Source of the DNA: Tetmemena sp. SeJ-2015
Lineage: Eukaryota; Ciliophora; Spirotrichea; Sporadotrichida; Oxytrichidae
Assembly (NCBI GenBank): GCA_027382625.1
Contig: JAJKFJ010020701.1
Span: 1 to 64,000 of the forward strand
Reading direction: 5' to 3'
DNA: 64,000 nucleotides
Numbering within the stretch: the stretch's first letter is position 1; each line of letters begins with the position of its first letter. Below the pieces are notes generated by a model. It worked only from the letters and a program-made list of their open reading frames with translations. It was not told the origin of the DNA and did no database searches. This document shows, piece by piece, positions 13,001 through 25,633 of this stretch. A program made the position numbers and the translations under genes.

Positions 13001-13927
13001 TTGCAGCCAGGAAGGATAATATAGCTAAAGATTAATTGAATAAAGAGCATTATCAAACTCATTTAAATTAATTTCGGATATTTGGACTCTTTCGACTTTA
13101 AAAAAAAATCTGACATAATTTAAAAAATATATTTAAAAATTTTATTCTCGAAATATTTTGGAATATCTCAACTCAGAATTTAAAATTTCCGATGAGTTAA
13201 GAAATTGCAAATATATCCCACGAATAATAAATTCTCTCAAAATTTTAACAGAATGACTCCTTTTCATACTTTATTGCCTTTAAACAAGTTACTGATGAAG
13301 ATGCAGTGATTAAAATATCCACTTTTTATTATGCAAATATTTAAAACTAAAAATCCGTGTTAAGAACTATTATTCTCTATAATGAAAGAACCTAAAATCC
13401 TGATTAAAACATATTGGATATGCATTATCGGAATATTAATATTAATTTTCCATAGAGATTTTTATTGTTTTATCTTTTTTATCCAAAAGATCTAGATAGA
13501 AAAACAAAACGGAATGATAAGGTCTTTATCTCCCAAACGTTTCAGAGAAGGGATGTTTTTAAATCAATTTTAAAATTCATTTATTTACTTTAAATTAATT
13601 TTTTTTAATAAAAATCGCTAAACTAAAATATGAAGGAAAGAGAATAAAAAAGGTTATCTTTTTCATTTATCTTTTGAAAATGTATCTAGCGAATCCTAAA
13701 CGCAAAAGTTCATTTTTAAGATCTTTCTATTAGGGAGGGAGCGGCAAAAACTTTTCAATTAGTTTTGTATTTCATCATTAATAACCTCCGATTTTAAAAT
13801 TAAATCTTAAAAAATTTTCTAAAGTGTATAACATAAGAATAATTTTTCATAAACCCTATAAAATTATAAAAATGAGAAAAAGCTGTGAATAATTAATTTC
13901 TTTATTAATGCTTTTAATTTGAAATGA
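10006..13927. other. AT-rich germline-limited DNA, nothing recognised
   Basis: About 3.9 kb of AT-rich DNA with frequent in-frame TGA and no protein-like frame. The first part would be IES DNA following the orphan MDS if that reading is right. Confidence 0.5.
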
Positions 13928-14071
13928 AAGGAGGAGATTAGAGTATTTTGTTATCTTAAAGAAACTCGTGTTGAGATAGCACTCAAGGATTATCCACAGC
14001 AAGATAAACGTAGCTTTACGCTATCTAATCAGATTTGGCGAGTTCAGATAAATCGCAACTGGAATGACTGA
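13928..14071 (+). CDS. Possible small coding segment
   Basis: A 47-codon open stretch ends at TGA 14069-14071 and reads KETRVEIALKDYPQQDKRSF then a Trp-rich end WRVQINRNWND. It is GC-richer than its surroundings and has a charged, protein-like composition without needing TAA/TAG codons. It has no start codon of its own and no recognised family, so it could be the last MDS of a gene or a chance open stretch. Confidence 0.25.
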   Translation, partial: KEEIRVFCYLKETRVEIALKDYPQQDKRSFTLSNQIWRVQINRNWND

Positions 14072-14886
14072 GTCTTTTAATCGGCATTTTATTTTCCTCA
14101 TTCAGAATGAGAGTGGCTAGCCTATACCAATTATCCCATATGCTATTTGCTCATCTATTAAAAGTAAATAATGTTTCTTTTAACATCCAGTCTTTCTTTA
14201 AAACCAGTTGAGCTATTGATAAAAAAGATATGATGTGACAAAAGTGATTTATAATTTGAGATTAATATTTTTCTTGTAGTAGGCAACAATTTTTTATTTT
14301 AATCTTATTACATTTTTTACCTCTAAATTTTTGTATTCGCTATGACTGAAGAACTTAAATATTATATGATCAAATTTAATAAATGATGTTTCCCACATGA
14401 AAATACTTTATTTTGAACTACTATGATTTATTAATTTTTTTTTCCTTGTGGTAATTTTTCATAAGTTTTAACGAATCTAAATCCTCCATGAGCATCATTG
14501 AAAGAATAAATTGATAAAGAGCTTGAGCCAGTCATACATAAAAGATATTTTCTGTCTTCAGTTATCGCAAATGAATTACAAATTTCTTTCTATATCTTTA
14601 TTTCCTTAAGAAGATCAATTTAAAATTTTAGATAAATATATATTTTGCATTATTAAGCAGTGAATAAATGAAGTAATAGTTTCTAAAATTCCTATTTTAA
14701 CAAAATATAAGAATTTTAAACTTTATGATTTTCTTAATAATTCAATTGCTTTTTTATTAATAAAATTTGAAGAAAATAACTCCAAGAATGTATTATACTT
14801 GGATAAATAGTGGCGGTTAAAACAATAATTTGCAAATTTAATGATAATAGTAGAAATGATTGAGATGATAAAATATAACTATAAGC

Positions 14887-15035
14887 GGGGGGGGGGACGG
14901 AAGTGCACACCCCCCACTTTTTATGATCATAATTTATGTAAAAACATCCATTTAGGTCAAAATCGTCTAAAAATGCCAAAAAATTAAGAATTTTAAGCTT
15001 TAAAAAATTCCAAGAGGGTCAAAATTTATGATTTC
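14887..15035 (+). repeat. Left terminal inverted repeat
   Basis: Begins with the G run and is the inverted partner of 15565-15711; the outermost 30 bases are nearly identical, and similarity falls inwards. The inner limit is approximate. Confidence 0.7.
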
Positions 15036-15564
15036 AAATTTTATCAAATGACCTTAAAATTATTTCCCGAGCTCTGTTTTACTCATGAATATAAAGTCTT
15101 ATGAAGATACTAGAGTTAATATACATATTAATTATGATTCGCCCTTCAGTTTTTTAAATGTTATTTGGCTGTTTTATCAAAATTTTTGCAATCTTAACTT
15201 TAATATTATTTAAATAAGAATTATGAAAGTTTAAATATAATAGCTAATATCACTTTATCTCCAGTTAAATAAAATTACTGCTTCAAACTCATTGATAAAC
15301 TCTATAACATACTTTAGAGCATCTTACAATTATATGCACAATTTTTAAGAATAATTATAACAATTCATAGCCCAAATAAGTTCTCAATAATCCAGCTATC
15401 AGGGCAGTTACTATATAGCAGATAACTTCTTTAAAAATAGCTTAATAGAAAGTAATGAAATTATACTTAGTTATTTTTAGTGATTAATAAATAATCATAA
15501 CATAAATCAGTCATCAATATTAAATTCAATAAATAATATTAATAGATCATACCATAAAAAATTG

Positions 15565-15711
15565 AAATTCGTAAAAATGACCCTCTTGGAAATTTTAAAA
15601 GCCAGAATTACTTAATTTTTTGGCATTTTTAGCTGATTTTGACATAAAATGGGCACTTTTATTGGCATTATGCTCATATTTAGGGGGGTGTGCACTTCCG
15701 TCCCCCCCCCC
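15565..15711 (-). repeat. Right terminal inverted repeat
   Basis: Inverted partner of 14887-15035, ending in the C run next to the TATAAGC duplication. The inner limit is approximate. Confidence 0.7.
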
Positions 15712-17679
15712 TATAAGCAAATATTGCATTAGAAAAAATAATAATTTACTATCTTTGGTACATATAGGGATGAGTTTAAGTCAGTTTAAAGATTTAACAT
15801 TTATCAAAAGTTATTGGATTATTGTGAATATTCAGGCATAAATATTAAGACTGTTGCTCTGTATTGCATTTAGTCTTTAAGGGTAACTAGGATATTTCTT
15901 ATTGATAAAAATGGCTAGAATTTTCTGCTCTTTTACAAATTGCTAATGGGAAAAGCATTTAGCAAGCAAAGAGCTCTTTTCAGATGATCTCAATTCGATG
16001 AAAACCGGCTATGAATGCTATGATTGTGAGAAATTTAGTTTTCAATAATGATTTAGGATAAAGAAAAAAATAGTTACTTTATGCACTTTTCAAGCTCTGT
16101 TCAAAAGGCGATAGCCTGAAGTTGGCTATGGAGGCCTCCTTTAATTAGCATTTTGGATGAAAATCGAAAACTTTATCCAATTTGACCAATAAGGAATGTC
16201 ATAGTTACTTGCTCATCAGAAGAATTAATGCAATTAAGAGCTATGTGTCCTTTTAATTTAGACTAATTGTTCACTAATTATTGATTTTTTTCCTAAATTT
16301 TTAACTTGTTTGCATAATAAGAAATTATGGACCAAAGGCTCTTATAAATTTTGATTAAAAATTATTAATTTTAGATGAAAAGTATTCTCGGCATATTTTG
16401 GTGGTATCCTCTACTGTTTAGTATTAGCAATTATATTTTAACTATAATTCTTGTTCTAAGATACGGCATTTTAATTAGGATTCTTAGAAAACTTTTTATA
16501 AAGCTAAAAACCAACTTAAAATCAGTTTTATAAAATAGAAAAGTAAAGAATTGAATTAGAGAGGTAGGTTTATAAATCCTATATTCATATAAATTAGGAG
16601 TAGAATAAACTATCAAAACGATCAGAGTCATTATAGCTAAGCATTAAGAATTTTTTTGGGAAATGCAATTAATTCATTTATTTAATTAATTAATTAAATT
16701 GGATTAAAATCGTGACTGCTGAACTGTCTTAGCTTTGATCTATAATTTCACCATTCAATTAAGAATTAAAATTTGAGAGCTTTAAATCCTACTAACTTTA
16801 AATTACTATGAAGATGATAAACTAAGGAATTGATACTAATAATTTTATTGGCAATTAAAATACTGCAGACCAAGGGTGCTCGAAACTTTTTAATTCCAAG
16901 AAGTTGCAGCTTCTCATTTTTAAATTTGCCAATCTATCGATTTTATTTTAATTCTAAACTATATTTTATTGAGCTTCAGTTTTTTTTAGACAAGCTCAAA
17001 TTAAAACTACAAAACTCGAGTGATTGGGATAAAATCTTTTAGTCTTTACTAACTGCGCTATGAATTATCTTAATTCTCATCTCAATATGATTTGGAAAGA
17101 TATAGAGGAGTAGAATATTTCATATTTTCGATATAAATATCCCATTTCTTATTTTGTTAATAAATTGTAAATTAATTAAATTATTAAAATAAGTAAATTC
17201 TTATTCATCGCCTATTAATCTCTGAATTTCAGGTACTTTTTGCTAAATTTACTATATTTGCTAAAATTGCTAATTTTATTATTTCTAAACCTATTACTTC
17301 TGTTAATAGGAAAAATTTAATGAAGTATAAATTTATGAATTTATATTAACTTTTAAAAATCAAATATATACAAAATTATTAAAATTTAAGGTCTGTAATC
17401 AATAAGATTAAGGCTGAATAAATTCATTCAATTATTAAATTAAAAAAGATTATTTAAAACTTAAATAGGTCTTTCTTAAAAAAAAGCTTAATGTTAGAGT
17501 CCCTGTTTACACTAAAGTTGAAATGGAGGTAGGAAGGTGATTTTAATTCCATAACATATCTAAATTAACAAAGATAAGACAACGAAAAATAGAATTTAAA
17601 AAATCAAAGTTAAAAACATTATACTGATGTTTTCATAATCTAAAATAAAAATACAAATTCTCAATAATTTTTTCCTTAT
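15712..17679. other. AT-rich DNA, nothing recognised
   Basis: About 2 kb with no protein-like frame. The ORF-sized stretches at 16431-16631 and 16830-17042 are low-complexity AT translations. Confidence 0.5.
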
Positions 17680-20620
17680 TTGTTGTTGATGGGTTCCTAT
17701 TTTTGGTGGGCCTGAGGTAAAATATTTTTGCATTGAGTTATGCTTTCCTCTTTCTTCCCAATTGACTATAGAATTTGTATGCAGTAGTTCTTTGTCTCAT
17801 CCAAGTTTATAGTGAGCTAATTAATTTTATCTAGCTACTCTTTTCTCATTATAAAATTTTATATATTTTACATTTGCATCATATTATACTAACTCTCAAA
17901 CTAAAATTAAAATATTTAATATATTTGTGAGTTAGATAAATTCAAAGTGATATTAAATTAATTTTGCTGTGTATAATAGAGAAAAAAAACTTAAATTTTT
18001 ACATGACATAATAATGAATTCCTTATTTTTCATATTTGCAATTTTATTCTAACTTATAACTAGAATTTTATTTAGGATAATTTTATTTCTTTAGGTAAGT
18101 CAATTTTTAAAATGAAAAGTAGTTTCTTCAAGAAGAACAAATTACTTTTCAAATATTACTCAGGCAGCTTAAAAGTGAGATTATCAAGAAATGCAGATAG
18201 GTTTAGCAAGTTTAAAATTATTTTTGCCAAAACTAATTTTTCATTGAATAATACTTCCATTAAGTAAATCATCTTTTGAAAAATAGAATTCTGAAATAAA
18301 TAAAAATTATAGAAAAGATTTTCTATATAAAAAATTCAATGACAACCAATATAGACCACCATTATTTTAATTGAAATAAAATATCTGATGGAGATTTTAT
18401 GATAATTAATTCCTGAGATCTATTTTTTTAATTATTCAAATTTTAAGACAACTTTTTTTATTAAAATTCAATATGAAATTATTAAAATAATTTGCTGATT
18501 CAATTTGCAATCTTTAAGCAGTCCATTTAAATTAAATAAAATCAACCCCAAATTTGGAGTGAGAAAAATAATTATAATTTTTCTATAAAATAAATTTAAA
18601 ATTTAATAATTTTCTCTCCTCATCTAGTCTCTTGTATTTCTCGATCTTCATGTCTTTTCTCTTTTTATTTTTTTATAATTTCTCATTTTGCTCATTTATC
18701 TGTTTCTAAACAGGTTTTTAAAAATCAGCTTGAACATTAAAATTATTAAAACTAATTATACTTAGAATTTTACAATTTCAATTTGAAAATTAAAATATAA
18801 AAATCTGCTTCTCAACCAAATTGGGTTGGTAATCTGCGTAGATATTTGATGAGCAAGATTGACATTAAGGATTTCTATTTTGATAATCTATGTTCAACAT
18901 TTACATTAAAAAAAATCCAAGAAGCCGTGGCAACTTCTAAATGAGTCAAGAAAATTTATAAGGATTAGGCACGAGGAGAAAAATAAATTAGCCAGGTTTC
19001 TTATCTAAAATAATATAATGAATTCCATTATCCTAATATTCAATATCTACTTTATAAAATAATATTTACAATAAAATCTTCCAGTAATAACTTTTAGCAT
19101 GGCACTAGAAATAAGACTTTCTTCCTCCAGGCTTTAAATAAGGAAAATGAAATTCTAGTGAAAAATTGGGGCTGAAAGGATAATACCTTGTGGTGCTATT
19201 ATTCAGCTTAAATTATTTATATTTATTAATGCAGGCCAGCACAATAATTATAGAGACGGACTTGTCGTGGATGCCTGATAGCCCCTTTTAAATTTTACAG
19301 AACTGCCTTTTTAAATTATTTATTGAACATAAGAAGAAATGTTCTTTTCTAAAATTCTCTAATTCGATAATGTTTTTCTAATAAAATAAAAATATATAAT
19401 TATTTATTAAACATTTGAGAAAGTTGATCTACTTTGATTATTATTTTCTTATTTTTCTTTTTGAGTTTACTAACTTTAAATCCACTAATCAATATAAGGT
19501 GTAATAACTTAATCTAATTATATTTACGGAGTAGGAGTAGTAAAGTTAGAAATATCTTAATTAACAAAGGAGTTACTTCCTGATACCTATTATATAACTT
19601 TTGGACCACCATCACTTTCCATCATAGATTATTTTCCGAGCTAAGAATCTAAATCATTTACTTAATCAAAAGCAGCCATTGAAGTAGTACTACTTCCTAT
19701 ATTATACCTGAGAATTTAATTAGCTGGAGAATTAAAGTTAAATTTTTAATAATATTTGTGAAATGGCAGCATGAGTTTTGCGCTTAATATTATTACTTTT
19801 TGAAAAAGATTTTAATTATAATCAATTTTAATCTTCACTGCTTCTTTTAAAAGCCTTTGGAAGAGAGCTCCGATCTTATTGGCAGCAGAAAAATCTTCCT
19901 GAATAGAAATAGGTTCTCTATCAAGTCCCTGAATTGAACTTTCTATATCACATTTAAGTAGGGCTAAAAATTCACAACTTTTGTTCATTTATTATTTTAA
20001 TTCTGATTTTCATTTAATTTGGAGTTATAGTAAAGTTCAGATTTGGGAAATGCTTCTAGAGTATATTGATTATTGAATTCTTATGAATGAAAAGGTCCAT
20101 CTTTTGCAGAATAAACCCAAGTGCTCTCAGCAAAAATACATACAAACTATTGCTATAATTAATTAAATGCAAAATAATAATTAATAGCTCTCTTTTGGGT
20201 TTAATTTTATTATAAAATCTTTAAATTATTGTAAAGAAAGGGAACTGTTTATTTTTTGAATTAAGACATTAAAGATTAAGAGTAAATAACTAGGTTGATA
20301 ATATTTTAAGATTATCTAATATGAGATAAAGAAATACAATCACATTTTAAGTGTGATAATTTTACACTTCGAAACTTATGTTTTTATTAAATCTTGAATA
20401 TTAATCAAATTTAATATATATTTATTTCAGCAAGCACTGATCAATTTATGAACGTTCTTCTAATTCTGAATAGTTCTATTCCCTTTTACTTTTTATTTCT
20501 TGAAAAGAGAGTATAAGCTCATCTATCAAACTAGTTAGAGTAGTTAAGGAAACAATCTTTTTCCCCATCTAGATTTCGTTTTCCATAATTTAAAAGATAT
20601 TTAATAACCTTATATAACTA
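17680..20620 (+). repeat. Diverged direct repeat, right copy (partner 3614-6420)
   Basis: Collinear islands of similarity with the left copy run across the whole block, including the AAATCCACTAATCAATATAA island at 19478 and a final island (about 20431-20610) with AAAGAGAGTATAAGCTCATC-like text and AAAAGATATTTAATAACC. The middle, 17.9-19.4 kb, is poorly conserved. No ORF is kept. Confidence 0.6.
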
Positions 20621-21834
20621 ACCCAATTTATCAGTAATTTAGCTGACATTTTAGATCTTAAGAGATTTTTAAAGAATAAATCTCTCGTTTATTTGAATAT
20701 TAGTTTTATTTTTTATTTAAAGAATGGAATTAATTTTTTATTTAAAGATTTTTCTCTTGATGGACTATTTTTGAGATATCTTTCAAGCTAATTTTTAATA
20801 GTATTCTAATTTTAATGTTGAATTGTATCTCAATATATTTTTAAAACATTATCATAAATATGATGTTAAAAACTGAATTTAAAATCAATTTAAGAAAATT
20901 AATTTAACCTTCTTCTAATTTCCCCTTACTTGGCTTTAAAGAGTTAAGCTTTAGAGTAATAATTTTATAAATATTTTAAGATTTCAAATCGTAGCTATGA
21001 TTATCAAAATTAAATTTCATTTAAATTACTTTTTTTAAGTATCGCACATATTTACAAATAAAACCCACTCTATTATTGGTTTTGTAAAATAAGCCAGAAT
21101 ATAATTCAAATTCTAAGATAAAATACCTGTATGAGTTCCACGAAATATAACTTTTTTTTATTTAAGAAACAATATACGTATACCCCATTTCAATTTTCTT
21201 AAAATCTTTGGTATTAAAGTCTACGCTCAGATTTTTATTTTATTAAAGTTTGCTATTGCGAGTATTGGTCCTCAAACATCATAATCTGATCTTCTAGATC
21301 TTCTTCTTACTCCTAAGTGCCCTAGGTTTTATGTATTTTGTAAAACCCACTGCTTAATAATAAATATAATATATAAGCATATAATATGAAACTGCTTTTA
21401 GTTTCTTCATCCCTCAAAAGCATACTCATCTTATGCGTATTTATAAATGGTAGAGTCTGGGTTCGGATTTGTGAAGTACTCAAATCTAAGAATAAGAAAA
21501 ATTTAAAACTCATGGACCTTGATTCTTCAGTAATCGGCTCATCTAACTATTGTACAACCCTTGCATTTTAGTTTAAAGTGAAATGATTCTAGTTAACTCT
21601 TAACTGATTTACGCTTCCTTGCCAAAATTTAAATGCAAAATTTAAACTGCCTCTATTTTTAGTGTTGAGACAGATTTATTTTATCTACAATATATTGAAG
21701 CATTTAAAGGGTAGGAATCAATATTCTATAATGATGTTTACTATTTGATAAATAACCCCACCTTTTGCATTTTCTGTTCCACGCTCTCAATAAATTAGCC
21801 TACTTCCAACTTCAGTCTTTGATCAACTGCTTTT
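20621..21834. other. AT-rich spacer, possible weak coding remnant near 21380-21570
   Basis: Mostly AT-rich. Around 21380-21570 both strands give 60-codon frames and the composition is slightly richer (minus strand contains LRDEETKSSFILYAY), but there is no family match and nothing shows which strand would be coding. Confidence 0.3.
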
Positions 21835-24834
21835 TCAAGAATAATAATTAAAAAGACGAATTTTTTTAAGAAGAAATCCGTCTTGGTAACTAAGCTAGTC
21901 TTTGTTTAAATTGTACTGAATTTATTGATTGTCCTCTTTCTTCTTGTGAGGGTTCTGCTGTTGTCCTTCGAGAGAAGATGATCTTTAGACTTTCATGAAA
22001 TTGATGCTGTTGCTGTATTCGGTCAAAAGTTCATACTGTTTCTTCAACTTAACTTGTAGCCTCTGCTTGAATATGTCTGCAAAGTAAATCTGGAAGTTAG
22101 TTAACTTCTTTGATAATGGTAAACCTATGTGAGAATTTATAACTTTAAATTAAAAATTAAGGAGAGTTTATTAGCTTAAAGATAAATTAAATCATGCTGC
22201 TAGTCGATAAGACTTTTGATTTTGGCAAGTTCTCCTTTTGACTTAGGGGACGCTTGAATATTACTACCACTAGACTATTCTCCTTGTCTTTGAACAAAAG
22301 CCAAATTCTAACCCATTATAAGAGGTTTGTTCTTTTCCGATAGATTTGCAGAAACTCTATTCTGACTGCTAACTCTTTTCTTGTCGATTAGATTTATTTT
22401 ATTGACCAGTCCAGAGTTAATCTTCACTAGTTGCTATACTTTAGTCTCCAAGTCATTTATCTGATTTTACAACTTATCAAGGAGAGATGTCGCTTTATCA
22501 GAAACTCTTTAATTTATCTCGTTACCCCTCGTTGCCTAGTCCTTTATTTTAGCTGGAATAACCAAATACTGAATGAAATATTAATTTAATGGAATGATTA
22601 GATAGTTGTTAGTTCTAAAAAGTAAAGATCCTCTCTCGCTTAGTTTATTTCTCAAGTAGACCTCTGAGTCTTAAATCTTGAGATGAGTTAGAATCTTGCA
22701 CTTTCTAATTCATTTTGGACTTAATTTTATTCCTTTTCTACAGATACCTTAACTATCTCATCCCATTAATCTTAGCCCACTATTTATCTAAAAGTTTACA
22801 GCAATAATCTTAAAGTAGCCTCGGCCGCTTCACTCTCTGTTTCAATAAAATTAAAAAGCTATATTTGAAACTATGAGACTCTGTTACATTTTCTCCATAG
22901 ACAGATTTATCTCTTTTGTGACTTTTATACTTGTCTGCAAGAGATTGATTTTGAATCTTCCTTTCGAGTTTGCTAAGTTCATGCTGAAATAGCAGAAACA
23001 TGTCTTTGAGCTTTTGTAAAGTTAATTTCTAAGTATGCTACTCTATTTACTAAACTTCACTTTCTAAATTCGATGACTTTTAAGGCATTACTAAATTATA
23101 AGAATAAATGATTTTGAGCTTAAATAATAATTTTTACTGGTTCGTGCGCTTTTTGTTATCTCTTGGCTTATATAAATATTATGATTTAATATTTGGAAGC
23201 TGACTGATGATCTTATTCTTCTTCAGCTGGGTGCATGATGTAACTGTTTTTAATTTTTTACTTGAGAGAGACTCTGGCATCACTTATCTCTCTAGTCAAA
23301 ATATACACTTCCAACTCCTCTTTTTCATCTTCCACTTTCTGATTTTAACTTCTCTCCCAAGTTCATTCTTAGAAGCCAATTCTTCTCCTCCTTCCTAGTA
23401 GATATCAATGATTTGCTCTTTAGGAGAAAAAGGATAGAAATAGATATCTTCGTCTTCAAGAACTAAATATTTCTCCGATTGCTTTGTGCGACTAGACTGC
23501 TGCTACTACTTCATGTTTTATATTCCACTCTAGTCAATAATAATCTATTAAAATTATACATTACTTTAATTTGTTATCAGTTTTCAGAAGTTCATTAGTT
23601 TTACTCGTTTCTCTTTACTGGACTTAGATTTAGGGGTTTGGGACTTGAGATGAGTAATTTAATCTAATTAAGATTAGAGGGTAGAAAACCTCAAGCGCTG
23701 ACTAGAGGATAAAGTATCTCCTACTACCCTACTTTATATAGTAAAGCTCTCATCTTCAAGTTAATTAATTAAAACAAATTATTTACTCTTATATATCTAA
23801 ATAAAGTTCCTTCTGTTCTAAAAATCTGACTGAGTCGTTGTAGTTGCTATAGCTTTACTATGCTAGCAAATCATTTTCTTATGAGTTCCATTAATCATAT
23901 CTTCTGGTGCGCTCTGCGGGTGCTTAATTAAGAACCAATTTAGAAATTTCACTCGCCTTGATTAGAATAGAGTCATTTTAAGTTTAAGACATAAGGCTGC
24001 TTTTCTTATTAGAAGTTACTTGTTTGCTATTGCTTTCAGATTAGTCAAGATAAATTAGTAGAAAATGGGAATAAATATTTCTAAGTCGTTTTAAACTTAA
24101 CTAGTAGTAGGTTTATTTTCCTAAACATTTTTCTACTGATTAAATTCCTTGGTTAACTCTTGGATCTAAAGGACTCAGGTATATTTACTTCATGGACAAC
24201 TTAAAATTATGGCTATTGTTGAGAAGGATTTGTTGCTTGGAATGCACCTAAATTAGTAAAGTTAGCAAGTTATTCTTTACCTCTATGAATTAATTAATGT
24301 ATTTAGATTTAATTCTATGATGAATTTGGTTATTGGCCGCTTGGTTGTGAGCCAGTTTCTTATCTAGTTCTTAAATCATTTGAATTTGACGCAGCTAGTT
24401 GAGTAGCTGCAGCTCGTGTTCCTTGAATTTTATTGCATGTTGTTTTCCAGAACTGCTTAAGGCAGATTTCTTTGCTCCAAAAGTTTCCTTCTCTCAATTT
24501 AAAATGTGATTCACAACAATTATAATTGATGAGTTATAATGGATGATAATTTTTAAATTTGTCGATTATGGAAAGTCAAGTACTATGTGGAGTCTTCGAG
24601 ACCCTCTCTTTGACTTGAAATAGTAGGCTCAGATTCTCTGAATTAGCTAGAGCTCTCCCTTTCTGGTCTGCTCACAGGCAGCGTTGATTTGTTCTCAAAT
24701 TATTGAAACAGCTGTTGTACAAAGTTGCCTCAAGCTCCTTTATCAAAGATGTATTTTTGTTATTAGGGTGTGTTTGAAGTTGTTTGAGTAGTCGGAAATG
24801 GAAATTTCTTTTAACCTTCTTACTTATCACTCAT
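21835..24834 (-). CDS. Gln-rich coiled-coil protein, interrupted (gene A)
   Basis: Minus-strand gene read from ATG 24834 (MSDKQEGQKKFPFPTTQTTS) to TGA 21837-21835. With TAA/TAG as Gln, long stretches are open in changing frames. In order: a Ser/Gln-rich N-terminus; a coiled coil with HELQLLNQLRQIQMIQELDK (about 24440-24340); an acidic stretch KYLVLEDEDIYFYPFSPKEQ (about 23460); helical QHELSKLERKIQNQSLADKY; ETESEAAEATLRLLLQTFRQ; DKLQNQINDLETKVQQLVKI (about 22490); and a C-terminus ending near KKKEDNQQ. Frame changes coincide with AT-rich inserts that are likely IESs or introns (near 24500, 23760, 23550, 22150). Two features are not explained that way: an in-frame TGA at 24732-24730 and a one-base shift near 23335. 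Function unknown; a structural or cytoskeletal role is only a guess from the coiled coils. Confidence 0.65.
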
Positions 24835-25633
24835 TATCAAATGCGTAGTTTAAAAATTAGAGAAAGTTTAAATGATGCTAATTTGAAGGGAATTTTACAT
24901 GTTAAACTATTTGCAAAGCTTATAAAATATCTTTGAGTTTTTTCTTTAATTTTTATTATATTTATAAGCAGATGCTTTCTCTAATACCAATTTTTTAAAT
25001 ACTATTCGTATGATATCTGTTCAATAAATTTACAAAATTATAATATTTTTGGATATAAAATGTTGCTTTTTACTCTAGAAATAAAATTGTAACTCATCTC
25101 ATTACCAGAAAATTAAGCCAATGTAAAAATTAAATAGATATGTGGAGTTATGAAAGGAAGGGATTGTTTTTTAATTTGACCCATGAAAAAATAGTGACTG
25201 TGCTGTATTAAACTCCCAACCTCGAAGCAATAATATTAGGGTTTGTAATATCAAAATGTCTAGACCCGTAATCTAACAAAGGATTTTAGTGAAGTCAATT
25301 TTTACCTTAAAATAAATTAATAAAAAATAGAGTAATTTCCTTATATTGATAGTAATATTTTACCTCATTTTTGAGGTGGAACTAATTTCTTAGTTCTAGG
25401 CTAGTGTAACTAGTCGCGGGGAAGAGGCCAAACCAGGTTTTCGATCCCGTTTACTCCAAATTCAAAGCTTGATTATATAAATTTTGTTATAGTGTAATAT
25501 ACATTCTTCAAAGTTGGTTTTTTAAGTTCAACAAATGAAAGAAATTAGGTCAAAGAGTTTAAAGCATTTTTACCAACTTAAAATATAAAATAGATATAAA
25601 TAAGTGAGTTATTAAATCACAACAATAAATAAG
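24835..25633. other. AT-rich spacer between two minus-strand genes
   Basis: Contains the 5' flank of gene A and the 3' flank of gene B. At about 25375-25465 lies a GC-richer patch with a TTCGATCC-like string, looked at as a tRNA and not accepted. Nothing else is seen. Confidence 0.45.

Larger units (their letters stand above)
14887..15711. mobile_element. 825-bp terminal-inverted-repeat element (MITE-like)
   Basis: The left end starts with ten G then ACGGAAGTGCACACCCCCC; the right end is the inverted version, ending with ten C. The inverted similarity runs about 140 bp inwards on each side (to roughly 15035, and from roughly 15565), through matching GGCATTTTTAG and GACCCTCTTGG strings. The element is flanked by TATAAGC on both sides (14880-14886 and 15712-15718); because of the G/C runs the duplication could be read as 8 bp, CTATAAGC. 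The inside is AT-rich with no transposase. Short ORFs over the two ends are by-products of the repeat. An 8-bp duplication would suit hAT-like elements, but the class is not established. Confidence 0.8.

Noticed and set aside
15620..15841. ORF over the right element end, and its counterpart at 14734-14979
   Set aside because: Both are translations of the two inverted repeats, in mutually inverted orientation, and run into unrelated AT-rich DNA.
25375..25465. Possible tRNA with a TTCGATCC B-box-like string
   Set aside because: The supposed 3' acceptor sequence has no complementary 5' partner at the right distance, and the T loop is too long.
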